64,000 nucleotides of DNA from Anthracocystis setariae. Lineage: Eukaryota; Basidiomycota; Ustilaginomycetes; Ustilaginales; Ustilaginaceae. Shown one piece after another: positions 1-8,409 of the stretch (positions are counted from its first letter, which is position 1; the number at the start of each line of letters is the position of its first letter). The position numbers were made by a program, and so were the translations under genes. The notes beneath the pieces are model-generated. The model was not told the origin of the DNA. It worked only from the letters and a program-made list of their open reading frames with translations, and did not search any database. The DNA lies in contig CAKMXJ010000008.1 of the NCBI GenBank assembly GCA_928724745.1, forward strand, positions 186,001 to 250,000. Reading direction: 5' to 3'.

Positions 1-1113
1 GAGCGAGAAGAACGATCGCCGACAAGACATGTCGGGTGTATCGGCGCGCATCGAGATGGGCGAACTCGTGTGAAGTAGCACATCAAAGTCGTCCAGATCG
101 GTTGGATGCGTAGTGGCGTGAGGTTGCGCCAGAGCGGCGTACAGCGCTGCAAGTGCAAGCGAATGGATCATCGCGTGCAGTGTCGCCGCCTTCTTGGTCG
201 ACGACTTCGGATCGATATGGATTTGAGCAAGCTTCTTCAGGTTGGTGATGAGATTTGGTCCGGAGAAGAGCATGACCTGGGCTTCCGGTGGACAGGTAGC
301 TGGTTTGGATGCGATCTCGTTTGCAGGGTTCGAGATGGGAGTGTCCAAGTCGGCAGAGCCGTTGGATGCGAACGCACCGGGAAGTGGACTGACAGGCCAT
401 GGCTTGGGTCCGAGCAGGCGCGCTTTCCACGACTTGGGCAACGGCAGCTTGGGCAGGATGAGCTCCTCAAATGCGATACCAAGGAAGAACCAGAACGACG
501 GCTTGAAATTGAAAACCTTATCAGATGCTGGAGGAATGTGGTTGGCCGCTGCCAAATCGAGCGTCGGCTCTTCCGACTGCAACAGTAAGCTAAAGAGATT
601 CAGGGCGCCGCGTCCATCGTTGATACTATGGTCGATGGTAAGAGCGACGACGCAAGCGAGAGACTTCTTTGTATCATCCCGCTCAACCCGCCTAAGCGAA
701 ACGCTCCATAGCGGACCTTGTTGCATATCTACAGAATCGACAAACGCTTGCCGATCTTCGCGCATGACGTGCCCAAACAAGGTTTCCACATCCCTACTCT
801 GCTCTGCCGAGACTGTCGGCTTCCGCGTCAAGATCTGCTTGCAAGTCGGTTTGGGCACGATCGGTGCAAGCTTCGGATAGCGCGAGCGAGCGTCTTGAAT
901 CCGATAGGCCAACAGCGGGAACTGAGCCAGAGCATATTCGATGCGCTTACCGAGGTGGGCTTGCAGTGCGTCTATCGCCAGATCCGATTGCGAGTGTCCT
1001 GCGTCGCTCTTGAGCTCCAGAAGAGCGACGGGGGTGATGACTGGCGCAGCATCGATGTAACTCTTGGCCACGTTGTACCTCTCATGTAAACCCAAAGCTC
1101 TCGTCTCCGACAT
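1..1113 (-). CDS. Alcohol O-acetyltransferase-like protein, 3' part cut by window edge
   Basis: Reading back from the ATG at 1113 gives 371 open codons to the window edge, so the C-terminal part is missing. Residues H162-x-x-x-D166-G167 (context DHSINDGRG) form the HxxxDG active-site signature of the acyl-CoA-dependent acyltransferase/condensation superfamily, in which the His is the general base. The preceding ELKSDAGHSQSDLAIDAL and PLWSVSLRR segments and the overall layout resemble the fungal alcohol acetyltransferase (ATF/AATase, PF07247-type) family, which acetylates alcohols or amines with acetyl-CoA. The exact substrate cannot be told. Plus-strand ORFs across this stretch are shadows. 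A gypsy element starts 233 bp upstream of the ATG and may affect the promoter. I am confident in the superfamily, moderately so in the family. Confidence 0.8.
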   Translation of the reverse strand, partial: MSETRALGLHERYNVAKSYIDAAPVITPVALLELKSDAGHSQSDLAIDALQAHLGKRIEYALAQFPLLAYRIQDARSRYPKLAPIVPKPTCKQILTRKPTVSAEQSRDVETLFGHVMREDRQAFVDSVDMQQGPLWSVSLRRVERDDTKKSLACVVALTIDHSINDGRGALNLFSLLLQSEEPTLDLAAANHIPPASDKVFNFKPSFWFFLGIAFEELILPKLPLPKSWKARLLGPKPWPVSPLPGAFASNGSADLDTPISNPANEIASKPATCPPEAQVMLFSGPNLITNLKKLAQIHIDPKSSTKKAATLHAMIHSLALAALYAALAQPHATTHPTDLDDFDVLLHTSSPISMRADTPDMSCRRSFFSL

Positions 1114-1346
1114 GATGCTGATGCTACTTGTTTTGGCTCGATGTGTTAAAGTTTGGCGTGGAGGGAGCAAGAGCTTGATTGGAAAGCTTGAGGGATGCGC
1201 TTGATATAATCACGGCTACTGTGCGGTAGGTTGGCACCTTTGTTCAGCCTCGATTCCAGCAACATGATGGTGGCAGTGTGCCTTAGTTGCAGAGCTAGAC
1301 CGGGCCCGACGCAAGGAGACGTTCTCGAAGCACTACAGAGTGGATG

Positions 1347-1529
1347 TGTCACGTGTGCACGTGACTAACGCTTAGTCAGCGTCTGCCAAGCACGTTCGTG
1401 GCTGGCCCTACCGCTCACTCGTCGCTTCGCTCCTCATGTATATAGTCTAGGCTATCACCGGATCTCTCTTTCTTGGACACACTACCTTTACTATTCACAT
1501 ACTGCATACAAGCTGTGCATCGTGTGACA
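1347..1529 (+). repeat. 5' LTR of gypsy element 1
   Basis: 183 bp, starting TGTCAC and ending GTGACA (6-bp terminal inverted repeats with the standard TG...CA ends). It matches 6779-6961 base for base by eye. Just inside the left end are two palindromes: GTCACGTGTGCACGTGAC (1348-1365, two CACGTG E-box cores) and GACTAACGCTTAGTC (1363-1377). A TATA-like TGTATATAG lies near 1437, so the transcription start should follow it. Confidence 0.96.
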
Positions 1530-1530
1530 T

Positions 1531-1543
1531 TGGTAGCTTCTGT
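1531..1543 (+). other. Putative primer-binding site, element 1
   Basis: TGGTAGCTTCTGT begins one base after the LTR end, the usual place for a tRNA primer site, and starts with TGG as expected for pairing to a tRNA CCA end. The same bases follow the LTR of the second gypsy element (54558-54570) although the LTRs differ, which supports function. I could not match it to a specific tRNA; it does not look like the usual initiator-Met site. Confidence 0.6.
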
Positions 1544-1812
1544 GGTTCTTCTCGACAAGCTCACATTCCTTCTTCGCTACTTCGCAATCTACGCCAATTC
1601 TTTTCCTTCACTCTCTACCGTTAGCAACATTGCCCGCATACAGCCACGTTCGACAGCATACACCCACTACTCTCGTCACCATTCCCCCAACTACACGCGC
1701 TAGCAAGTCGTCTGACTTGCTTCCTTTCGATAACGATATCAACCTCCTTCCTCGCCGCCTGCGTTCGACGACGTCCCCTTCGGCTCAGTCCTTGACGCCA
1801 GCGACATCTATC

Positions 1813-2958
1813 ATGCCCTCCTCAGCACCTCCCACCTCTCCCGCCCGAGCGACTAGCCCCACTGGCGCCGCGTCGGCCTCCCAGCCCGATATGGGAGCCC
1901 TCATGGCTCAGTTACTCGCCTCGTCTATCAAGACAACCGAGTTGCTGGAGCAACTGCTGGCCGGGCGTACTCCTACTCCGCAGTCGCCTTCGTTCGCCCC
2001 TTCCCCACCTCGCCGCGACCTCGACGACCTCGCTCGCGCCGCGCTGCCCACCCAAGACGTCCAACCCCTGCTTGACGTCGCCCGTGATGGCACCAAGCTG
2101 CGCCCGAAGGACATCGCAACCTTCGATCCCGAAGACAAGGGCGATGTCGAGCTTTTCAGTCGTCGCATCCAAGACGTTGCAGCCCTTCATCCACCCTCGA
2201 TTGTCTGTGAGGTGCTTCCTCAGTGCCTTTGCGGCACAGCCCTCGACTGGTATACGAACCTCGGTGCCATCGACAGAGCCAGTCTGCAGCGCAGTCCCGC
2301 CGCCTGGGTCCGTCTCCTCAAAGACCGCTTCGGTATGAGTGAGACGGAGGCCTTCAGCGAGTTGCAGCGTATGCGGTACAACCTCAACACGGACTACAAT
2401 GCCTACCATGAACGTGGTATCCGCTTGGCACGCATTGCCAATCAGGTGAGTCCTCGGCAGGTAGTTCAGTGGCTGCTCAATGGCTTGCCCTTCGCTATGC
2501 AGGCGCAGCTCGCCACGGCTGCAGAGGATCCCGACATTGACCCCAACGTCTTCAGACGTAAGGCCCTCGCCGTCCGCGCCATTCTGCAGCACGGCAAAGA
2601 ACGTTTCGCCCCTGGCCGCGATCAGAATCGTCAACTCTCCAACACACGTCCTCCAACTCAGCCGCGCACTGTCGACAAACCGTCCCGTCCCCCTCCTCGT
2701 CCTTGTCAACACTGCCAAGGCTCTCACTGGGACGCCGACTGTCCCTCCCGCGCTAAGGCAATTCAGCTGTACAAGCCCGCTACGCCCGCCGTCGCCGCTC
2801 ATCACGCGGACGCCGGTAATGATCAGAAGGACTCGGACTACGAAACACTCCAGTATGAAGCCCTTCAGGAAGCATACTTGTGCCACTCCGCGGACGCCAC
2901 ACCCGAGTTATCCTTCTCTTCCGACGAGAGTACCGACCTGTCCAAGCAGATCGATTAG
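1813..2958 (+). CDS. gag: Gag protein of gypsy element 1
   Basis: A 381-aa structural capsid/nucleocapsid protein expected to form the particle that packages element RNA. The frame is open from about 1630, but the first ATG is at 1813 (MPSSAPPTSPARATS), which I take as the start. After a Pro/Ser-rich N-terminus there is a retrotransposon-gag helical domain (context ALDWYTNLGAID, then LKDRFGMSETEAFSELQRMR). Near the C-terminus is a zinc knuckle CQHCQGSHWDADC, spaced CX2CX3HX4C, one residue shorter than the common CX2CX4HX4C. The frame closes with UAG at 2956-2958 and pol continues in the same frame. A 324-aa antisense ORF across this region is a shadow. Confidence 0.92.
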   Translation: MPSSAPPTSPARATSPTGAASASQPDMGALMAQLLASSIKTTELLEQLLAGRTPTPQSPSFAPSPPRRDLDDLARAALPTQDVQPLLDVARDGTKLRPKDIATFDPEDKGDVELFSRRIQDVAALHPPSIVCEVLPQCLCGTALDWYTNLGAIDRASLQRSPAAWVRLLKDRFGMSETEAFSELQRMRYNLNTDYNAYHERGIRLARIANQVSPRQVVQWLLNGLPFAMQAQLATAAEDPDIDPNVFRRKALAVRAILQHGKERFAPGRDQNRQLSNTRPPTQPRTVDKPSRPPPRPCQHCQGSHWDADCPSRAKAIQLYKPATPAVAAHHADAGNDQKDSDYETLQYEALQEAYLCHSADATPELSFSSDESTDLSKQID

Positions 2959-2995
2959 GGACTCGCGGGGAGAACCGCTCAGCAGCTCTCCCCGC
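2956..2995 (+). promoter_or_regulatory. Candidate stop-codon readthrough signal at gag/pol junction
   Basis: UAG (2956-2958) is followed by a 6-nt spacer GGACTC, then a perfect 9-bp stem GCGGGGAGA (2965-2973) with TCTCCCCGC (2987-2995) around a 13-nt loop. Pol is in the same frame and has no ATG before its protease site, so some ribosomes must decode the UAG. Murine leukaemia virus-type readthrough also uses a UAG, a short spacer and a downstream RNA structure. The second gypsy element has the same arrangement with a different stem sequence. No pseudoknot partner was identified. Confidence 0.7.
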
Positions 2996-5900
2996 CCCGC
3001 CGCCCTCCCGACCGGATCCAAGCCTTGCCGGTTATCGACGCTCACGAACCTCCAACTCCCACATTTCACCTTCTCCCATCGTATCTCCGCCTGCGCGTGC
3101 AACCACCTAATGGCGAACCGTTTGAGGCTTGCTTGGACACCGGATCGAACTTATCGCTTATCGATCAATCCTTGCTCCAATCGTTCGACCATTCGATGAC
3201 CGCCAACACCATGGTCATCGAGACCGCTGGAAACCCGACCCGTACTCTGGGCATTGCGGTCCTGACCCTTGATATTCCATGTCCGCCGCAGGCGATCGCA
3301 CGCACCACCGTCAAATGTCACGTACTTCCACGTCTTCCACCCCGTCTCATCCTCGGGATGGATTTCATCCTAGCTCACGGCATCCTCTTCGATGCAATCA
3401 AATCCATCATTACTCTCCAGTCCTGTGGTTTGCGAACGGCTGTAATTGTCGCTCGCGACACTCCGTCCCCATCGCCGATCGTCGCTCTGGTTACCAGCCC
3501 TCCCACGGAAGGGGTCCTCGCCCCGGACATGCGCGCACCACCGGACATGGACGCCTATACCCTCCCCTTCACAATCATTCCCGACCAACCGCATTCGCAC
3601 GAGCTGCCGACCTTTGACGACGAGTTCCCTCCGGACGATAGGGCAAAGTTTCTCGCGATCTTCGAGCGCTACCCAGAGGTCTGGCGCCCAGGCCTAGGGA
3701 TGCTTACCACCGGTGACGCTATGCGTCTGCCTTCCCCCGAACTGGACGCCAACCCGCAAAAGTTCAAGCCGCGCCTTTATCGGGTTTCTCCTCGCGATCG
3801 TCAGGCTATCGACGAAGTCTTCGACGAACTCACTCGTCAAAATCGGCTTCATAAAGCACCACCCGGTACGCCGTGCGGCTGGCCAGTCTTCGTCGTCTAC
3901 AGGAATGGTAAGCCTCGTCCTGTGGTGGATCTTCGTCAGCTTAACGCCGTTGTTTCACCCGACCACTACCCACTCCCTACCCCAGATGAGCTCCGTGAGC
4001 GCCTTGCCGGTGCTCAATTCATCACGACGTTCGACCTGCGGAAGGCATTTTATCAAATGCCTTTGCATAAGGAGGACAGGTGGAAAGCCACTGTGCTTAC
4101 GCACCGTGGCCAGGAGATGCTCTCCTGTACTATCATGGGTCAATCGCGGTCCGTAGCCTTTCTTCAACGTACTCTTACTGAAGCTTTCGCTGCGGCCGGG
4201 CTAAGCGCGACAACCTTCGTCTACGTCGACGATTTCGGCGTGCGCTCGGCCACCCTTGCTGAGCATCTTCGCGACGTTGAGGCCGTTCTCGACGTCATCC
4301 GCAGTCTCGGCCTTACCCTGGCTCGCGACAAAGCCCATGTCGCCCGTCGTGAAGTACCTCTACTGGGTCACTTGGTCTCCGGGGCTGGAACACGGACGCT
4401 ACCTTCCAAATGCGATGCACTTCAACGCATTAAGTATCCCCAGACGCTCAACCAACTGGAACATGTAATAGGATTCTTTTCTTATTACAAGAATTACGTT
4501 TCGCGCTTCGCCGCCATCATCCGTCCCCTCCAGCGCATCAAGACCCAGCTGCTACGTGGCGCACCCGTCGGTGGGCAGGCCCGCAAGAAGCACTGCTCAT
4601 CGACTCAGGTTCCTCACGACCCGGCCGCCCTTCAAGCGTTGAACGAACTCAAGGTCATTCTACAGGACAAGGTTCTCCACTTCCCCGACTACAGCAAACC
4701 GTTCCTCTTATACGTCGATGCATCTCAGCAGCACGGATTCGCCCTGGCCCTACATCAAAACGTGGACACCCCGTCTTCATCGCCACCCCAGCCAGCCGAG
4801 GTCCCAATCTGGTTCGACTCTCGCTCCTTACAGCCGACGGAACGGACTTACTGGCCGACAGAGCTCGAAGCCGCTGCCGCGGTCTGGGCCTTGCAGCGAG
4901 TGAAGCGATTCCTCGACGCCTCGCCGGGTCCACATCTGCTATTCACCGATCACCAGGCAGTGACGTCAATCGCGGACGCCAAACCATTTTCAACCACTCC
5001 GGCAGCGCACAACCCGCGCCTTGTTCGTTTTGCCCTAATCCTAGCCGAATTTCGACCGAAGCTTAACATTCTCCACCGTAAGGGGATCTACATGACGCAC
5101 GTCGACGCGCTCAGTAGAATCCAGGCAGCTGAAGAAACCGGTTTAGTAGCGCATGCTCAGGGTGTTACTCTTAGCCCTTCCCTGCGGAACGACATCCTCA
5201 CAAGCCAGACGGGCAACCAGGCATTCGCGCGCATCCGCTCTGATTTAGCAGATAAGGCTGGCGATCAACGCCCCTTCCACCACGGCGCTTTCGGTCTCAA
5301 AGAGGACGAGTTACTCTACAAGGTCGATGAGGACGGCACTTGGCGCCTCTGCATCGGCCCTTCCGCCCTCCCTCGTCTCATCGCACTAGCGCACTCGGGT
5401 CATCTCGGCATTAAAGCGACCTTCGATCGCTTCCGACAAGTAGCTTACGCCCCACACCTTCTTCGACATGTTGAGGACTTCGTCCGGCGGTGCACTCCCT
5501 GCCAGCAGACGGCGACTCTCCGTCATCGCCCTTATGGCTCTCTTCAGCCCCTCGCCAGCCCCGCGATTCCCTTCGTCACCCTCTCGTGCGATTTCATCGT
5601 GCGCCTTCCCTCCGTTCGTTCTACGTTTGATCGGGACATTCTCGATACAATCTTGGTGGTGACTGACACAGGCACTCGGCGAATTTACCTCATATCGGGT
5701 GCGACAACTTGGTCAGCTGAATTATGGAGCCTCCGGTTCGCAGAACGTCTATTGCCGCACATCGGTTGGCCGCAGAAGATTATCAGCGACCGGGACTCAC
5801 GCCTAACCTCTCAATTCTGGCGATCTCTGCATACACGGTACGGATGCGAGCTCGTCTTCTCCACCGCTCATCATAAGAGCGATGGACAAAGCGAGCGAGC

Positions 5901-6618
5901 CATTCAATCGGTCGAGATGCTCCTGCGTGGGCTGTGCAATGCTTGGTCCGATGATTGGGCTGCACATCTACCTCTAGTCGAACTCTTACTCGGCAACCGT
6001 GCGAATGCTTCCCTCAACGCTGCACCGAACGATCTGCTCTACGGCCTTAAGTTACGTGATCCCTTCACTGCTCTCCAACCAGTCTCAACCCTAGGAGCTC
6101 TCCCACTTCACGATCGCCGTGTCGCACTTCGGCAGGAAGCCCTCGACCATCTGGCCTCGGTGCAGGCGTACATGAAGCAAAGATACGATCGCCTTCATTC
6201 TCCGCCTCCCAAACTACAAGTTGGTGATTGGGTGTGGTTGAATATTGGCGATGGGTACGCAGTTCCCAAAAGCCAGTTGCCTCCGGATCGCCGCCTGGGT
6301 ATTCAACGTATTGGCCCTTTTCCCATTTGCCGCGTAGTAAGTGACTTGGCATACGAGTTGACCCTTCCCTCAGACTCCCGCCTGCACCCTGTTGTCTCCA
6401 TCCAGCACTTGGAGCCTTATGTCCCCTCCGGCCAACCCATCCTCTCCAACAAGATCGCGATGATCCTCAAAGAGCGTCACCTCAAAACCCGTGGCCATCA
6501 ATTCCTTGTTCGCTACGAGCACGCTGGCCGCGATCAATGGATTCCGGCTTCCGCCGTTACCGACCAACTCGTTCTGGACGCGTGGCGTGCTCGTCAGTCT
6601 CCTTCCGGCCCTACTTGA
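2959..6618 (+). CDS. pol: Pol polyprotein of gypsy element 1 (expressed as Gag-Pol fusion)
   Basis: A 1219-codon open frame directly continuing gag past the UAG. Domains in order: aspartic protease (CLDTGSNLSLID, near 3137-3170); reverse transcriptase (RPVVDLRQLNAVV, TTFDLRKAFYQMP, catalytic FVYVDDFG near 4219); RNase H (LLYVDASQQHGFALAL near 4710, then the FTDHQAV region); integrase with an HHCC zinc part (HSGHLGIK ... CTPCQQ) and the DDE triad in CDFIVRLP, ISDRDSRLT and HKSDGQSERA; and a chromodomain-like C-terminus (HQFLVRYEHAGRDQWIPAS). The first in-frame ATG falls after the protease motif, so independent initiation would not give a working protease. One oddity: the RT segment that usually reads like (F/Y)xxMGxxNSPxxxQR or MPFGLxNAP reads IMGQSRSVAFLQR here, changing the normally conserved Asn and Pro. 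Confidence 0.93.
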   Translation, partial: GLAGRTAQQLSPPRRPPDRIQALPVIDAHEPPTPTFHLLPSYLRLRVQPPNGEPFEACLDTGSNLSLIDQSLLQSFDHSMTANTMVIETAGNPTRTLGIAVLTLDIPCPPQAIARTTVKCHVLPRLPPRLILGMDFILAHGILFDAIKSIITLQSCGLRTAVIVARDTPSPSPIVALVTSPPTEGVLAPDMRAPPDMDAYTLPFTIIPDQPHSHELPTFDDEFPPDDRAKFLAIFERYPEVWRPGLGMLTTGDAMRLPSPELDANPQKFKPRLYRVSPRDRQAIDEVFDELTRQNRLHKAPPGTPCGWPVFVVYRNGKPRPVVDLRQLNAVVSPDHYPLPTPDELRERLAGAQFITTFDLRKAFYQMPLHKEDRWKATVLTHRGQEMLSCTIMGQSRSVAFLQRTLTEAFAAAGLSATTFVYVDDFGVRSATLAEHLRDVEAVLDVIRSLGLTLARDKAHVARREVPLLGHLVSGAGTRTLPSKCDALQRIKYPQTLNQLEHVIGFFSYYKNYVSRFAAIIRPLQRIKTQLLRGAPVGGQARKKHCSSTQVPHDPAALQALNELKVILQDKVLHFPDYSKPFLLYVDASQQHGFALALHQNVDTPSSSPPQPAEVPIWFDSRSLQPTERTYWPTELEAAAAVWALQRVKRFLDASPGPHLLFTDHQAVTSIADAKPFSTTPAAHNPRLVRFALILAEFRPKLNILHRKGIYMTHVDALSRIQAAEETGLVAHAQGVTLSPSLRNDILTSQTGNQAFARIRSDLADKAGDQRPFHHGAFGLKEDELLYKVDEDGTWRLCIGPSALPRLIALAHSGHLGIKATFDRFRQVAYAPHLLRHVEDFVRRCTPCQQTATLRHRPYGSLQPLASPAIPFVTLSCDFIVRLPSVRSTFDRDILDTILVVTDTGTRRIYLISGATTWSAELWSLRFAERLLPHIGWPQKIISDRDSRLTSQFWRSLHTRYGCELVFSTAHHKSDGQSERAIQSVEMLLRGLCNAWSDDWAAHLPLVELLLGNRANASLNAAPNDLLYGLKLRDPFTALQPVSTLGALPLHDRRVALRQEALDHLASVQAYMKQRYDRLHSPPPKLQVGDWVWLNIGDGYAVPKSQLPPDRRLGIQRIGPFPICRVVSDLAYELTLPSDSRLHPVVSIQHLEPYVPSGQPILSNKIAMILKERHLKTRGHQFLVRYEHAGRDQWIPASAVTDQLVLDAWRARQSPSGPT

Positions 6619-6767
6619 CCCTTCACTCTTCGGACTCCCAGACTCGTTTCCGGAATCGTTTCGCATCCGTGTTTCATGACCCATTGTTTCTCTGTTTCCT
6701 CGCCTCGCACTCGCACCGCATGGTTCGCATTCCTTCTCCTCCTCTTCGCAGCGTAGCTGCTTCTTTT

Positions 6768-6778
6768 AGGGGGGGCAG
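6768..6778 (+). other. Polypurine tract, element 1
   Basis: AGGGGGGGCAG lies directly against the 3' LTR start at 6779, following a pyrimidine-rich run. This is the expected position and composition for the plus-strand primer of reverse transcription. Confidence 0.75.
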
Positions 6779-6961
6779 TGTCACGTGTGCACGTGACTAA
6801 CGCTTAGTCAGCGTCTGCCAAGCACGTTCGTGGCTGGCCCTACCGCTCACTCGTCGCTTCGCTCCTCATGTATATAGTCTAGGCTATCACCGGATCTCTC
6901 TTTCTTGGACACACTACCTTTACTATTCACATACTGCATACAAGCTGTGCATCGTGTGACA
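6779..6961 (+). repeat. 3' LTR of gypsy element 1
   Basis: 183 bp, the same sequence as 1347-1529 by eye, from TGTCAC to GTGACA, followed at once by the target duplicate ggatg at 6962-6966. Confidence 0.96.
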
Positions 6962-8409
6962 GGATGGCTTGCTCCGAGAATGCCAAAAATCGCCGGAACC
7001 TGATGAACGCATTTTGCCGAATGCAGCAGACTATTGCATGCAAGCAAAGCGACATGCCGGCTCTCTTATCGAAAGGAAAAAAAAAAAAAAGCAACGAAGT
7101 TGTTCAGTCAAGTTGGAGAGACCCGTTGGGCAGTACTGAATCTTCTGAGCACACCAAGCCATGAAGCTACCATTGCAGAGCTGTTTGTCTAGGCTCCAGA
7201 CAGCTTGTTCAGTGGCCTCCATTTGCCATGCTTAGCAAGATCTTGCGGAACAGGTCCGGCAAAGCCAAGGCGGGGTACATCCCGGAACCTTCATCTCATT
7301 CGCACGATACACGCTAGATGATTTTATTCTGTGACATATTGTTACACCGTCTCAAAACACAAATTCTAGCTGGTGCGGAAGTTCTGGGACGCGTCTTTCG
7401 ATGTGGGCCTGAGGACGGACGGACGGACGGACGGACTGACTGACCGTCAGACGGTAAGGCGCGCTATCTAAGCAAAGGCTACCTTGGCTTGACTGGCAGA
7501 GCCAGGTAGAATTCAGAAATTTTGAACCGACCAGTGGAGTAGCAGAGGAGCGTGGAAAGTTGCTTCCTGCTCCACGCTCACACACTACTCAATAATCCAG
7601 GGTCAAATCTCGATTTCTCTGATTCGGGTGAACAATCCAGGTCCAGTCCAGTCCAATCCAATTGAGGTGGTCGGTGGTCGGGGCAAGTGAAAGCAGAAGC
7701 GGCTCATCCGTCACTCGCTCTGCGTCAAGTCACAATTCTTAGTTTCGACGAGACCACAGAGACGGAGACTGAGGCAGAGAGAGCGTAAGAGACGGAGCCC
7801 TTTTCTTTCTCCATCCGACGCCTGTTCCGCTCCTTTCCTGTCGCCGATCGTCTCGTTGCCATCCTATGCTATCTTATCACCTCAGCACCTCACCACCACG
7901 TTCGGCAGCCCCTTCTCTGCTCTTCTGTCCACCACGACTCGCAACCATCTGCATCGTGTTGCATCCAGCTCAACGACGACCGAGGATCGTTCCCCATTCC
8001 TTCCCCCCCACTCTTTAGCCGCTTGCTCAACCAGCTTCATCTCCTGCCCTCGCCCATCCGAAGCGCATCTCTCCCTAACAACGAGCTCGCTCATTCCCAC
8101 CTCCCCACCTTTCACCTTGGCACCATCGAAAGCCCTGTCCTTGCCACCCGCATCTCACTACCTTAAAGTCGCAAGAAGCAAACGGCTTCTCAGTGACGAT
8201 GCGATAGCTTGATCAGCAGCCACTGCTCTCTCCCCTTTGGTCGCAATCATTCCTCGCGGCTCGACTGCTATCCTCACGCAACAGCGCACTCACACCATCC
8301 GTCTGCTTCGCCGTGTCGCCGGCACACTCGCGACATCGTTGCGCTCACCGTTGGCTGGCATCAGCTGACCCTTTAGCCGCGCTCCTGCCGCCGCCCATCC
8401 GAGCTAGTC
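6962..8409. other. Intergenic region and probable leader of the Sds3-like gene
   Basis: No gene is supported here. The stretch holds an A-run at about 7077-7090, a GGAC tetramer repeat running into GACT repeats (about 7415-7447), and AGTCC-type pentamers near 7638-7662. From about 7780 it is pyrimidine-rich, as in promoters and leaders of smut genes. A 118-aa ORF at 7856-8212 is compositionally like leader sequence and I do not call it. Confidence 0.5.

Larger units (their letters stand above)
1347..6961 (+). mobile_element. Complete Ty3/gypsy chromovirus-type LTR retrotransposon (element 1)
   Basis: A 5615-bp element bounded by two 183-bp LTRs that look identical by eye. It is flanked by the direct repeat ggatg at 1342-1346 and 6962-6966, a classic 5-bp target site duplication. 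The order is LTR, primer-binding site, gag, UAG, pol (protease, RT, RNase H, integrase, chromodomain-like tail), purine tract, LTR. Gag and pol are open apart from the single in-frame UAG between them. Identical LTRs and intact frames point to a recent insertion, possibly still mobile. It sits between the acetyltransferase-like gene (233 bp upstream of its ATG) and the long leader of the Sds3-like gene. Confidence 0.96.

Noticed and set aside
106..1089. Plus-strand ORFs of 120-212 aa at the left edge
   Set aside because: They overlap the continuous minus-strand acyltransferase frame with its HxxxDG motif and show no domain of their own.
1912..2886. 324-aa antisense ORF over gag
   Set aside because: Overlaps a recognisable Gag with zinc knuckle; no domain, a composition shadow.
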